Source of the DNA: UMGS1696 sp964623635
Lineage (GTDB): Bacteria > Bacillota > Clostridia > Oscillospirales > CAG-272
Direction of reading: 5' to 3'
DNA: 64,000 bases
NCBI GenBank assembly: GCA_964623635.1
Contig: CAZUUA010000003.1
Coordinates: forward strand, 62,001-126,000
In this document: in pieces, positions 44,855 to 52,697 of the stretch
Layout: each line of letters begins with the position of its first letter
Position numbering within the stretch: the stretch's first letter is position 1
Notes under the pieces: model-generated
The model's database searches: none
Seen by the model: the letters and a program-made list of their open reading frames with translations, nothing else
What the model was told of the DNA's origin: nothing
Program-made: the position numbers and the translations under genes

Positions 44855-46603
44855 TTACCCCTTGTTCTGATTTCTTTTATGTGCAACCAATTCTTCCAGC
44901 GACAAGGAAGAAGCGGCCGTTTTGACTTCGCTGCGCAGCTGCCCGGCGTAGGTGCGGAAGATCTCTGCGCTGTCCGGCAGCTCGGCTCTCTGGCTCTGCA
45001 TCCGATAGGCACGGGAGACTTCATCCGGTGAGAAGACTTCGCTGAGCATAGACATGGAAAAGCCGTCGTTCTTTACGCTGTCCTCGATGAAGCGATAGTA
45101 GCGTTTGCCCAGATCGGTGAAAAAATCGTCCACGGTCAAGAGCCCATCTGCCACAGCCATAGCGGCGTACTCGCTTTTGGTGAAGATCATGCCCAGCACG
45201 TCTTCCTCCAGCCGAGCCGCCTTGGGACGCTTGGCATAATCCGGATTCACACGATCGTCCAATCCGGCTGTGGTCCGCACCAGCTCGCCTTTGCGCTTCT
45301 TTTCGTATTCCCGTTTGTTTTGCCGGATGATGGTATCCACATCGTGCTGGATGCTTTCCTTTGCCACACCGAAGCTCTCTGCCGTTCTGGCGATATAAAT
45401 GTCTCGCTCCACTCTCGAATATACGGCAGCAATGGATCGGCACACCTCACGGACCGCCTTGACCTTTTCCTCCGGTGCGTTCAGATCGTATTTTTCCCGC
45501 ACACCGGACAGCAGATATTCGAACTTCGACTGGCTGCCGGACAGCACCTGTTTGAACTTTTCGGCACCGAATTTTTTGATGTATTCGTCCGGGTCTTTGG
45601 CGTCGGGGATCCTGATCACCTTGGCTTCCAGTCCCGCTTCCTCCAATAGGCGAATGGCACGGTCTGCGGCCTTTTGTCCGGCTTCATCGCTGTCGTAGGA
45701 GATCATGACCTTGTTTGTGTACTTTTTCATCAGCCGAGCCTGGTCCGATGTGATGACGGTGCCCAGCGTCGCCACGGCATTGGTAAAGCCTGCAGCGTGG
45801 AGTGCGATCACGTCCATGTAGCCTTCGCATAGGATTAGACCGTCTTCGGCGTGCTCCTTCGCATAGTTGAGAGCAAAAAGGTTACGGCTTTTCTTGAAGG
45901 CAGGTGTATCGGAGGTATTCAAATATTTCGGTTTGGTGTCGTCCAGCACTCTGCCGCCGAATGCGATCACATTGCCGGTCACATCGATGATAGGGAACAT
46001 GACTCTGCCCCGAAAGTAGTCGTAGTATCCTCGTTCGCTTTTGCCACAGAAATAGGCCGTACGAATTTCTTCTTCCGTAAAGCCCAGGCTTTTCAGGTGT
46101 GCCAATATGCGGTTGCCGTAGGGTGGCGCATATCCCAGACCGAAGTGCTTGACCGTGCTGCCGGACAGACCCCGTTCCCAAAAGTACGCACGACCGGCAG
46201 AACCGATCTGTTCATCAAACAGCATGGCACGATAGAACCGGGCGGCTTCCAGGTTCATAGCCAACACCCGCTTGCGACCCACGCCTACGTCCCGGCCGGT
46301 GTTCATGTCGTCCCAGCCCGGAAGGGTCACGCCTACACGCTCGGCCAGCTGCTCCACGGCAGACCGAAAATCCAGATTCTCGATCCGCATGAGAAAGTCG
46401 ATAGCATTCCCGCCGGCACCGCAGCCGAAGCAATAATAGCTCTGGGTCTGGGGATACACGGTGAAGGAAGGCGTACGTTCGCTGTGAAAGGGGCAAAGGC
46501 CCTTTTGGTTGTTTCCTGCCCGTTTCAGCGTTACATAAGAGGAGATCAACGTTTCGATATCGCACCGGGTGCATAGATCGTCGATGACGGAACGTGGTAT
46601 CAT
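44855..46603 (-). CDS. dnaG: DNA primase
   Basis: Makes RNA primers at the replication fork. The 582-residue protein has the zinc-binding domain (Cys37, His40, Cys58, Cys61; CPFHSERTPSF...YYCFGCG), the RNA polymerase/TOPRIM domain (LCEGYMDVIALHAAGF, SYDSDEAGQKAADRA), and a C-terminal helicase-interacting part. Start ATG 46603 with AAGGAG. Heads the dnaG-rpoD-rpoD run. I see no convincing promoter in the AT-rich spacer upstream. Confidence 0.96.
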   Translation of the reverse strand: MIPRSVIDDLCTRCDIETLISSYVTLKRAGNNQKGLCPFHSERTPSFTVYPQTQSYYCFGCGAGGNAIDFLMRIENLDFRSAVEQLAERVGVTLPGWDDMNTGRDVGVGRKRVLAMNLEAARFYRAMLFDEQIGSAGRAYFWERGLSGSTVKHFGLGYAPPYGNRILAHLKSLGFTEEEIRTAYFCGKSERGYYDYFRGRVMFPIIDVTGNVIAFGGRVLDDTKPKYLNTSDTPAFKKSRNLFALNYAKEHAEDGLILCEGYMDVIALHAAGFTNAVATLGTVITSDQARLMKKYTNKVMISYDSDEAGQKAADRAIRLLEEAGLEAKVIRIPDAKDPDEYIKKFGAEKFKQVLSGSQSKFEYLLSGVREKYDLNAPEEKVKAVREVCRSIAAVYSRVERDIYIARTAESFGVAKESIQHDVDTIIRQNKREYEKKRKGELVRTTAGLDDRVNPDYAKRPKAARLEEDVLGMIFTKSEYAAMAVADGLLTVDDFFTDLGKRYYRFIEDSVKNDGFSMSMLSEVFSPDEVSRAYRMQSQRAELPDSAEIFRTYAGQLRSEVKTAASSLSLEELVAHKRNQNKG

Positions 46604-46729
46604 ATGGGTCTTCTCTCCTTCCTGCAGCGTTTTTCTGTTTTCACATATAATATACGCTCAAATTTCTTTTTTTCTTTTTTTCGACCGTAAATCCTGTCAA
46701 AGGCCGGTGCTTGTCTGCGATCCATGGGC

Positions 46730-46765
46730 AAAAAGAAGGAGATCCTTCCATGGAGAATCTCCTGT
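46730..46765 (-). terminator. Terminator after the YigZ-type gene
   Basis: AGGAGAT pairs with ATCTCCT around a CCATGG-centred loop, followed by TTCTTTTT on the minus strand. Confidence 0.75.
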
Positions 46766-46771
46766 CTATTG

Positions 46772-47446
46772 TTATACCTGCAATGGTGCGGCTCGCTCTT
46801 CGGTATCTAGGATCTCGCCTTGTGAGCGACCGGCGGTGATCTCGGACAGCCAGGTGAGAAGGGTGTCGGTGTCTTCGGCCTTGATGGCAGCGGTGACCGT
46901 CACATCCTCACCGAAGTCTGCATCTTCCTCGATGGCACCGGTTTTGGGCAGGCCGGCTGTGATCTTCTGGTAGTCCCCATAGGAGCAGGTGAAGCCGACC
47001 AGGTTCCAAGGCTCGTACACCGCCAGTCCTGCTGCGTCCACTGCCAGTCGTGCAGCGGCAGAATAGGCACGTACCAGACCACCGGCACCCAGCAGGATCC
47101 CACCGAAATACCGGGTCACCACCACCACCAGATCCATAGCGCCGGACATTTTCAGCACGTTCAGGGTCGGGACACCGGAGGTTCCGTGGGGTTCGCCGTC
47201 GTCGGAATACCTTGCCACAGCACCACCGGCCAGCAGATAGGCGTACACATTGTGGGTGGCATCGGCATATTGGTGGCGGATCTCGTCGATAAAGGCACGT
47301 GCCTCCTCTTCGCTGTTCACGGGCTTGGCATGGCCGATGAACACCGATTTGCGCTCCTCCATTTCCACGTGTGCTTCTTTTGCCAGGGTGATGCGCTTTT
47401 CCACCACCGGCTGGGACGCTTTTTCTTCTGCTGCCTTTTTCTTCAT
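46772..47446 (-). CDS. YigZ / IMPACT family protein
   Basis: A 224-residue protein of the YigZ (UPF0029/IMPACT) family. Core motifs: ERKSVFIGHAKPVNSEEEARAFI, then HNVYAY and SDDGEPHGTSG, the family's signature, and TRYFGGILLGAGGLVRAY. A second ferredoxin-like domain follows. The family relates to eukaryotic IMPACT, a translation-control protein; the bacterial role is not settled. An extra lysine-rich stretch (MKKKAAEEKASQPVVEKRI) precedes the core. Starts 34 bp after hflX, probably the same transcript. Confidence 0.88.
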   Translation of the reverse strand: MKKKAAEEKASQPVVEKRITLAKEAHVEMEERKSVFIGHAKPVNSEEEARAFIDEIRHQYADATHNVYAYLLAGGAVARYSDDGEPHGTSGVPTLNVLKMSGAMDLVVVVTRYFGGILLGAGGLVRAYSAAARLAVDAAGLAVYEPWNLVGFTCSYGDYQKITAGLPKTGAIEEDADFGEDVTVTAAIKAEDTDTLLTWLSEITAGRSQGEILDTEERAAPLQV

Positions 47447-47480
47447 GCCATTCTCCTGATTTCCCTTTTCCGATACAGAT

Positions 47481-48818
47481 TTACACTTCGTCTTCGTTTG
47501 GTTCCGGCAAAGGATCGGTCACATAAGGCCGGATCTTGCCCAGCAGCTTTTCGTCTGCGGTGACAATGCCGTATATGCCGTCTTCCCGATAGTCCAGCTC
47601 CACGTCCTCACCCATCTGGTAGAGGAGTCCGGTGAGTGCGCCCTTGTCCGGCGGCAGGAACAGATGGACTCTCCGTTTTCCAGCACCGGCCATACGCTCC
47701 AGCTTTTCGATCATCTGGTTCAGTCCGGCGCCGGTCTTTGCGGAGATGAACACCATATCGTGGTTGTCCCCACGGGCACTTTGCTTCAGCTGCAGCATGG
47801 GCTCCGGTGCCAGACCTGCGTCACACTTATTGAAGGCGAACAGGATGGGCTTGTCTCCGGCTTCCAGCTCTGTCAGCAGATCCACCGTCACCTGTACCTG
47901 GGCGATGCATTCCGGGTCAGAGGCGTCCACTACCACCAGCAAAATATCGGCGTATTTGACTTCCTCCAAGGTAGAGCGGAAAGCTTTGATCAGGTGGTGG
48001 GGTAGGTTGCGGATGAAGCCTACGGTATCGGTCAGCAGGATCTTGGCGCCACCGGGCAGCTCGTACTGCTTGGTGGTGGTATCCAGTGTGGCAAACAGCT
48101 TGTCCTCGGCTAAGATACCGGCACCGGTCAAGGCGTTGAGCAGCGTGGATTTGCCGGCGTTGGTGTAGCCTACGATGGCACACTGGGTCACACCGGAACG
48201 CAGCCGCTGGTTACGCATGGTCTGGCGGTTCTTCTCTACCCGATCCAGTTCGGTCTCCAAGGCTGTGATCTTTTCCCGGATCCGGCGGCGGTCGATCTCC
48301 AATTTGGTCTCACCGGGGCCACGGGAGCCGATACCGGTGTTTTTGGCAGCGCCACCCAAACGGGACAGCTCCTTGCCCTTGCCCACCAGTCGAGGTGCTG
48401 TATACCGCAGCTGGGCCAGCTCCACCTGCAGGCGACCTTCGGCGGTGCGTGCATGGTCGGCGAAAATGTCCAGGATCAGCATACTTCTGTCGATGACCTG
48501 GATCTCCCCGCCAATGGCATCCTCGACTTCGCGAATTTGGGACGGGGACAGCTCACAGTCAAAGACCACCAGATCGGCCGACAGGTTCTCACACAGGTTC
48601 TTCAGCTCGGCGACCTTACCGGAACCCAGCATGGTCTTTGTGTCCGGTGTGTCCCGCATCTGGGTCAGGTACGCCACGCAGTCGCCACCGGCTGTGTCCA
48701 GCAGTCGTTCCAGCTCTCCAAGGCTGACCAGACATTCGTTCTCTTCACCCTGTTTATGAATGGCACAGAGTATGCCCTTTTTTCGGATCTCTTCCGGATG
48801 CATTTGTTTTTCTTCCAT
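47481..48818 (-). CDS. hflX: GTPase HflX
   Basis: A ribosome-associated GTPase that can split stalled or heat-damaged 70S ribosomes. The 445-residue protein has an N-terminal nucleotide-binding-like domain (~15-130), a helical linker with the conserved SRLGGAAKNTGIGSRGPGE (152-170), and a G domain: Walker A GYTNAGKST (217-225), DTVGF, and NKCD. The C-terminal part is the usual small domain. Start has AGGAGG at 6 bases. First gene of hflX-yigZ-type pair. Confidence 0.93.
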   Translation of the reverse strand: MEEKQMHPEEIRKKGILCAIHKQGEENECLVSLGELERLLDTAGGDCVAYLTQMRDTPDTKTMLGSGKVAELKNLCENLSADLVVFDCELSPSQIREVEDAIGGEIQVIDRSMLILDIFADHARTAEGRLQVELAQLRYTAPRLVGKGKELSRLGGAAKNTGIGSRGPGETKLEIDRRRIREKITALETELDRVEKNRQTMRNQRLRSGVTQCAIVGYTNAGKSTLLNALTGAGILAEDKLFATLDTTTKQYELPGGAKILLTDTVGFIRNLPHHLIKAFRSTLEEVKYADILLVVVDASDPECIAQVQVTVDLLTELEAGDKPILFAFNKCDAGLAPEPMLQLKQSARGDNHDMVFISAKTGAGLNQMIEKLERMAGAGKRRVHLFLPPDKGALTGLLYQMGEDVELDYREDGIYGIVTADEKLLGKIRPYVTDPLPEPNEDEV

Positions 48819-48897
48819 ACGATACCTCCTGTACAGGTACTACCATCATACATTTATCCATTGTTTGCCTGCCAGGTGTTTTTGCCGTGGTGCAAAG

Positions 48898-48946
48898 AAA
48901 AAGCCGGACAGGTCTCAAAGTAAACACTTCGCTTTCCTGTCCGACG
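48898..48946 (-). terminator. Terminator of rpmE
   Basis: TCGGACAGG pairs with CCTGTCCGG, followed by CTTTTTC on the minus strand. Confidence 0.8.
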
Positions 48947-48983
48947 CATTTCTCGGATACAGACATACCTGCCCGTTGCCACA

Positions 48984-49199
48984 TTACTTGCGGGATTCAA
49001 GACGCTTCTTGAACTTGTCCACACGTCCACCGGCATCAACAAACTTCTGCTTCCCGGTGAAGAAAGGATGGCACTTGGAGCAAATGTCCACGCGCAGTTC
49101 ACCGTTAGCATCACCCTTGGTAGAGCGAGTAGTAACAGATTCACCACAGGCGCAGCGGATAGTTACTTCCTTATATTCGGGATGGATTCCTGTTTTCAT
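48984..49199 (-). CDS. rpmE: 50S ribosomal protein L31, zinc form
   Basis: A 71-residue ribosomal protein. It has the zinc-binding cysteines of the C+ type: Cys16 and Cys18 (RCACGE) and Cys40 and Cys43 (CSKCHPFFTG), then KFVDAGGRVDKFKKR. Such L31 forms also serve as a zinc reserve in some bacteria. It is a one-gene transcript with strong promoter and terminator. Confidence 0.97.
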   Translation of the reverse strand: MKTGIHPEYKEVTIRCACGESVTTRSTKGDANGELRVDICSKCHPFFTGKQKFVDAGGRVDKFKKRLESRK

Positions 49200-49238
49200 T
49201 GTTTTTCACCTCATTCCACAGATACTCACGTATACGAG

Positions 49239-49267
49239 ATTATACCACACCGCACGCCAAATTGCAA
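49239..49267 (-). promoter_or_regulatory. Promoter of rpmE
   Basis: TTGCAA, 17-bp spacer, TATAAT on the minus strand. Confidence 0.85.
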
Positions 49268-49338
49268 TAGGTTTTGCAAAAGTTTTTTGATTTTTTCTCA
49301 CTTTTTTGTCTTTGTCGGGTTTTCGCTGCTTTTCCCTT

Positions 49339-50076
49339 TCAAATTTTGGTGAGAATGCGAGACTTCAGACGGGCAATGATCTTCTTTTCCAGCCGGGAAA
49401 TATAGGATTGGGAAATACCCATCACGTCTGCCACTTCCTTTTGGGTCATTTCTTTTCGGCCGCCAAGACCATACCGCATCTCAATGATCTCCCGCTCCCG
49501 TGGGTCCAGCGATGCCACTGCCTCCCGGATGGTCTTTTCGTCCTCTGCTTTTTCCAGGTCCCGGCTGACCTCGTTTTCTTCCGATCCCAACACATCGGAA
49601 AGAAGCAGCTCGTTGCCGTCCCAGTCCATATGCAGCGGTTCGTCGATGGACACGTCTCCCTTGTGGGAAGCATTTTTACGGATATACATAAGGATCTCGT
49701 TTTCGATGCACCGGGAAGCGTAGGTGGCCAGCTTGATGTTTTTGTCTACCTTATAGGTGTGGATGGCTTTGATCAGGCCGATGGTGCCGATGGAGATCAG
49801 ATCCTCGATGCCAATGCCGGTGGACTCAAATTTTTTGGCGATGTACACCACCAGCCGCAGGTTGTGTTGGATCAAAATGTCCGGCGCCTGGGGATCGCTC
49901 TCCAGCCGGGACAACACAGCCGCTTCTTCCTCTCTGGTCAGCGGAGACGGCAGCACATCGGTACCGCCTATGTAGTATTCGTTCCCTTCCTTACCGTTCC
50001 AGAACGCCAGCATCATTCTGCCAACGGTCGCCCGAAAGCTGCTGACCGCCTGCACGGTCGTGGAATCTATCATCAT
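49339..50076 (-). CDS. sigE: Sporulation sigma factor E
   Basis: The early mother-cell sigma factor, made as an inactive precursor. The 245-residue protein matches SigE closely: a pro-sequence of about 33 residues ending at GNE before YYIGG, where SpoIIGA would cut; then NLRLVVYIAKKFESTGIGIEDLISIGTIGLIKA, KLATYASRCIENEILMYIRKN, DWDGNELLLSDVLG, and the region 4 helix GISQSYISRLEKKII. The pro-sequence differs from that of B. subtilis but holds a similar hydrophobic segment (VGRMMLAFW). Start ATG 50076 with GAGG at 8 bases; a second ATG follows directly. 44 bp after spoIIGA. Confidence 0.96.
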   Translation of the reverse strand: MMIDSTTVQAVSSFRATVGRMMLAFWNGKEGNEYYIGGTDVLPSPLTREEEAAVLSRLESDPQAPDILIQHNLRLVVYIAKKFESTGIGIEDLISIGTIGLIKAIHTYKVDKNIKLATYASRCIENEILMYIRKNASHKGDVSIDEPLHMDWDGNELLLSDVLGSEENEVSRDLEKAEDEKTIREAVASLDPREREIIEMRYGLGGRKEMTQKEVADVMGISQSYISRLEKKIIARLKSRILTKI

Positions 50077-50120
50077 ATGTTTTGCCTCGCTTTCTTTTTT
50101 ATGGGATATTTGTAATGGAG

Positions 50121-50906
50121 TCAGATAAGAGACAGCGGACAGGTACCGCTGCAACCGCCGTAATGGTCGATGGGCACCGGCTCTGTGGCGACCAGGGCAT
50201 CCCGTGCGACACCGCCTATGTACAGTGTATCCGGTCGAAAGCCCCACAGCAGCCGGGTACCATGCACGCTATTGGCCGGGATCGGGATCCGACCTATGGC
50301 ATTTTCGGCTTCCGGCAGGTGCAGCTCTGCCAACGCTTGCTGTGACACCAGCACCACGGCACGACCGGTCAGGGGATCGATCAGCAGATTGCCGGAGTCC
50401 ACCAGCACGGTACACCGCACGGTCTTGTCATGGCAGGTGATCTGCACCTCAGCCGTCTTGACCTGGAGCCGCTTTTGCAAGATCCGAAGCAGACTGTAGA
50501 CCATGCCGATGGTGGCTATGAATACCGGCAGAAAGGCTGGTGTATTCTCCGATGGGGATGAGAGATACACCGGTGTGCCCAGGGACAACAGCAGACTCAT
50601 GCAGCCGCCGGTGATGGCGCCACTGCCCCACACCAACAGATACTGCCGCAGAAAGGCACCTGCCGTTTTGCCAAAGCCAAAGGTAATGGCGGTCATGATG
50701 GCAGAGAGCAGCAGACCGGTGAAAAAGGTCGTGCCACGATCGGCCTGCAGGCATAAGAGCAAAACGCTGCCCAGTGCCCCTACTGCCGCTGCTATGAGCA
50801 ACCGCAGAGAATGGACACGTCGATGGGTAAGTCGGGCACAAAACTGCAAGGTCAGGTAATCCATGGACAAATCCACCAAGAACAGAACATCGGCATAGAG
50901 AATCAT
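50121..50906 (-). CDS. spoIIGA: Sigma-E processing peptidase SpoIIGA
   Basis: Membrane protease that removes the SigE pro-sequence when the forespore signals through SpoIIR. The 261-residue protein has five hydrophobic segments in its first ~140 residues (starting MILYADVLFLVDLSMDYL, a family signature) and a C-terminal aspartic-protease-like domain with VLVDSGNLL (catalytic Asp170) and DPLTGRAVVLVS. Start ATG 50906 has AGGAGGG at 6-7 bases. Directly upstream of sigE in the standard order, behind a promoter with wide spacing. Confidence 0.94.
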   Translation of the reverse strand: MILYADVLFLVDLSMDYLTLQFCARLTHRRVHSLRLLIAAAVGALGSVLLLCLQADRGTTFFTGLLLSAIMTAITFGFGKTAGAFLRQYLLVWGSGAITGGCMSLLLSLGTPVYLSSPSENTPAFLPVFIATIGMVYSLLRILQKRLQVKTAEVQITCHDKTVRCTVLVDSGNLLIDPLTGRAVVLVSQQALAELHLPEAENAIGRIPIPANSVHGTRLLWGFRPDTLYIGGVARDALVATEPVPIDHYGGCSGTCPLSLI

Positions 50907-50934
50907 AGCTGTCCCTCCTGCTTCGTCTATGTAC

Positions 50935-50967
50935 AGTATACACGTTTTCATCTGTATTTTCTGTCAC
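50935..50967 (-). promoter_or_regulatory. spoIIGA-sigE promoter with 21-bp spacer
   Basis: GTGACA and TATACT on the minus strand are separated by 21 bp, 28 bp before the spoIIGA start. The B. subtilis spoIIG promoter is known for a 22-bp spacer and dependence on Spo0A~P. I see only degenerate TGNCGAA-like sequences near it (TGACAGAA overlapping the -35). Confidence 0.5.
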
Positions 50968-51035
50968 ATGGTGTTATGCCAAAAGATTTCCCTATTGTAG
51001 CTGTATTTCCACTGTCCCTTTCTCCTATGCTGTAA

Positions 51036-51090
51036 AACAAAAGGACCGCATACCCGACACAGAAAAAACTGTGTTATGGTATGCGATCCA
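51036..51090 (-). terminator. Terminator of the DUF6323/DUF6179-like pair
   Basis: A long stem (GGA-CGCATACC and ACACAG pairing with CTGTGT and GGTATGCG-TCC) around a T6 loop, followed by TTTTGTTTT on the minus strand. It lies 36 bp after the stop. Confidence 0.85.
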
Positions 51091-51126
51091 CTATGGATTT
51101 ATGATCCACGAAAATATGTATGCTGC

Positions 51127-51744
51127 TTACAGCTCTACGTCGCTCTGCCGTCCCTTTTGCAGCGTCAGCAGTCCTTCCAGCATATCGGCGGCAGCACCCA
51201 TGTGGAAGGGGCCACGGATATGCAGAGAGGGAATGGACATATACAGCTGGTCCTGTGCGTTGAAGCGTGGGTCATAGGCAGCCAGATAATGCGGCAGCAG
51301 AACGTCGATGGCACGGTTGTATGTCTTGGAGCCGTTGTGGAGCCGTGTATAACGCACGTTGGCAAACAGCCGCTTGGCTCGCTGGAAATGGTCCCGGTTG
51401 ATAGCAAAGCCACGGTTGTACAGCTCCTCCATGGGGATTGAACGCAGTTCTCCGGCGGCCTTTTGGGGATCCTGCAGGGTCAGCAGATAGGTGTCGCAGT
51501 TGTACAGGATACAACCCAGATACCCGTTTGCCTTATCCAACCGCACCGATGTGGATTCGTTTCTGGATGCGTAGCCGATCACCACAGCCAAAGCGTCCAT
51601 CAGTCCCTTTTGCACCGCCAGCACATCCTCCTCTGTGAAGACACCGATGCGTACCGCCTCTGTCATCAAGGTATTGGTGTAATCTTCCCGGCGCAGGTTT
51701 TCCGGTAGAAAAGTATTTTGGGATACAAGCTGTCTGTCAGTCAT
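51127..51744 (-). CDS. Uncharacterised protein, DUF6179-like
   Basis: A 205-residue soluble, mainly helical protein without signal peptide or membrane segment. The segment NESTSVRLDKANGYLGCILYNCDTYLL and the ending FNAQDQLYMSIPSLHIRGPFHMG...LEGLLTL are what I remember of proteins grouped as DUF6179, known from Clostridia and without assigned function. It overlaps the upstream gene by 8 bases (start inside the preceding stop region), so the two are translationally coupled, and a terminator follows it. I see no catalytic motif. DUF number from memory, not checked. Confidence 0.65.
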   Translation of the reverse strand: MTDRQLVSQNTFLPENLRREDYTNTLMTEAVRIGVFTEEDVLAVQKGLMDALAVVIGYASRNESTSVRLDKANGYLGCILYNCDTYLLTLQDPQKAAGELRSIPMEELYNRGFAINRDHFQRAKRLFANVRYTRLHNGSKTYNRAIDVLLPHYLAAYDPRFNAQDQLYMSIPSLHIRGPFHMGAAADMLEGLLTLQKGRQSDVEL

Positions 51745-52366
51745 TGTCGTCCTCCTCCGTTTCGTCCATTTCGTCGGCCCAGCTTTCTTCCAGCTCCCGG
51801 ACCAGGTTGCGGTCTTCGTCGGTCAGATAGGGCATGACGGAGCCATCCTCGTCCCGGCGTGCGTTGACGTCTGTATCCCGTGTGGTATCTACCCGGTCTG
51901 CGGCGCCGTACCACTTTTCGTAGTTCTCTCCGGCGTTGATCTTCCGGATCAGGATCTCCCCTTCCCGGCTCATGAGCAGATCGATCGAACCACGGCACCG
52001 CTGCTCGAACCGCAGATAGAGCTCGTCCAGCAGCTCGTTGTCGCTGATCTTGTCGTCAGTCTCGGTCTTTATGTAATAGAACAGATCCGTGACCTCGGCG
52101 ATGACATAGGCATAGTTCTCCTGGTTGATAAAGGCAGACTGGGAGAAACGGCGGATGACACCCTCCATGGCACCCAGTCCGATCTCCAGCCGTTCGTTGT
52201 CCTGCAGTGATCGTGTACGTACCTCAGACAGCTCTCTGGCATCCGCCGGGGACAGCACCAGACCATGTTCCTTTGATATTTCATTGAGTGCCAATATTTT
52301 ATCGTCCATCGGCTGTGCGGCTAAATGCTGCAGGGCAAAATCCCCCAGCGTGATCAGTGCATTCAT
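51737..52366 (-). CDS. Uncharacterised protein, DUF6323-like
   Basis: A 209-residue protein: residues ~1-150 helical (LSPADARELSEVRTRSLQDN, AYVIAEVTDLFYYIKTETDD, LYLRFEQRCRGSIDLL), then a strongly acidic, probably disordered tail (ELEESWADEMDETEEDDND). The helical part fits, as I remember it, the small partner family DUF6323 that accompanies DUF6179 proteins. ATG 52366 has GGAGG at 4-5 bases. First gene of the pair, with a ~128-nt leader behind a promoter that faces another promoter. No function is known; the acidic tail may mask a charged partner surface. Confidence 0.65.
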   Translation of the reverse strand: MNALITLGDFALQHLAAQPMDDKILALNEISKEHGLVLSPADARELSEVRTRSLQDNERLEIGLGAMEGVIRRFSQSAFINQENYAYVIAEVTDLFYYIKTETDDKISDNELLDELYLRFEQRCRGSIDLLMSREGEILIRKINAGENYEKWYGAADRVDTTRDTDVNARRDEDGSVMPYLTDEDRNLVRELEESWADEMDETEEDDND

Positions 52367-52425
52367 ACGTCCTCCGTTCTGTGTGGCAACCGCTTTTGCA
52401 TTTTTCAAAATTTACAAAAAACCTC

Positions 52426-52454
52426 TTGACAAATTCAATGTTATGTGATATACT
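52426..52454 (+). promoter_or_regulatory. Plus-strand promoter facing the DUF6323 operon promoter
   Basis: TTGACA, 17-bp spacer, TATACT. Transcription would start near 52461 and run away from the DUF6323-like gene; no coding gene lies downstream on this strand before trmB (which is antisense). Confidence 0.8.
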
Positions 52455-52471
52455 ATTTATGATAGTTGGTA

Positions 52472-52487
52472 GGTATATCTGCATACC
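52472..52487. repeat. Palindrome between the two face-to-face promoters
   Basis: GGTAT-ATCTGC-ATACC, at the centre of the two opposed promoters and inside the first bases of both transcripts. Confidence 0.7.
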
Positions 52488-52500
52488 ATCTGTACCCATT

Positions 52501-52529
52501 AGTATATCACATTTGGCTTGCTTTGTCAA
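52501..52529 (-). promoter_or_regulatory. Promoter of the DUF6323/DUF6179-like pair
   Basis: TTGACA, 17-bp spacer, TATACT on the minus strand, start near 52494. It is the mirror image of the plus-strand promoter at 52426-52454: CTTGACAAA and ATGTGATATACTA are shared. Confidence 0.85.
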
Positions 52530-52572
52530 GTCTTTTTCTTTTTTCGTGTCTCGTGCTTGACTGTATAGCGGT

Positions 52573-52600
52573 GGTCGCAGCGAAGGATCCTTTGCCGACC
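52573..52600 (+). other. Hairpin downstream of the plus-strand promoter
   Basis: GGTCG..GC and AAGGATCCTT form a folded palindrome closing on CGACC; an AT-rich stretch with TTTTTC follows about 10 bp later. It could end a ~140-nt plus-strand RNA. Confidence 0.35.
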
Positions 52601-52658
52601 GGAAAATGATTTTTCTTTTTCGATTTCGGGAACCTTTCCGATCACGCTGCCGTCTAAG

Positions 52659-52688
52659 GTACATAGATATGTACACATACCTATGTAC
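52659..52688. repeat. 30-bp dyad just after trmB
   Basis: GTACATAG..TATGT pairs with ACATA..CTATGTAC, 13 of 15 positions symmetrical, ending 9 bp from the trmB stop. No T run follows on either side, so it is not a standard terminator. Confidence 0.7.
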
Positions 52689-52697
52689 GCAAATGGG

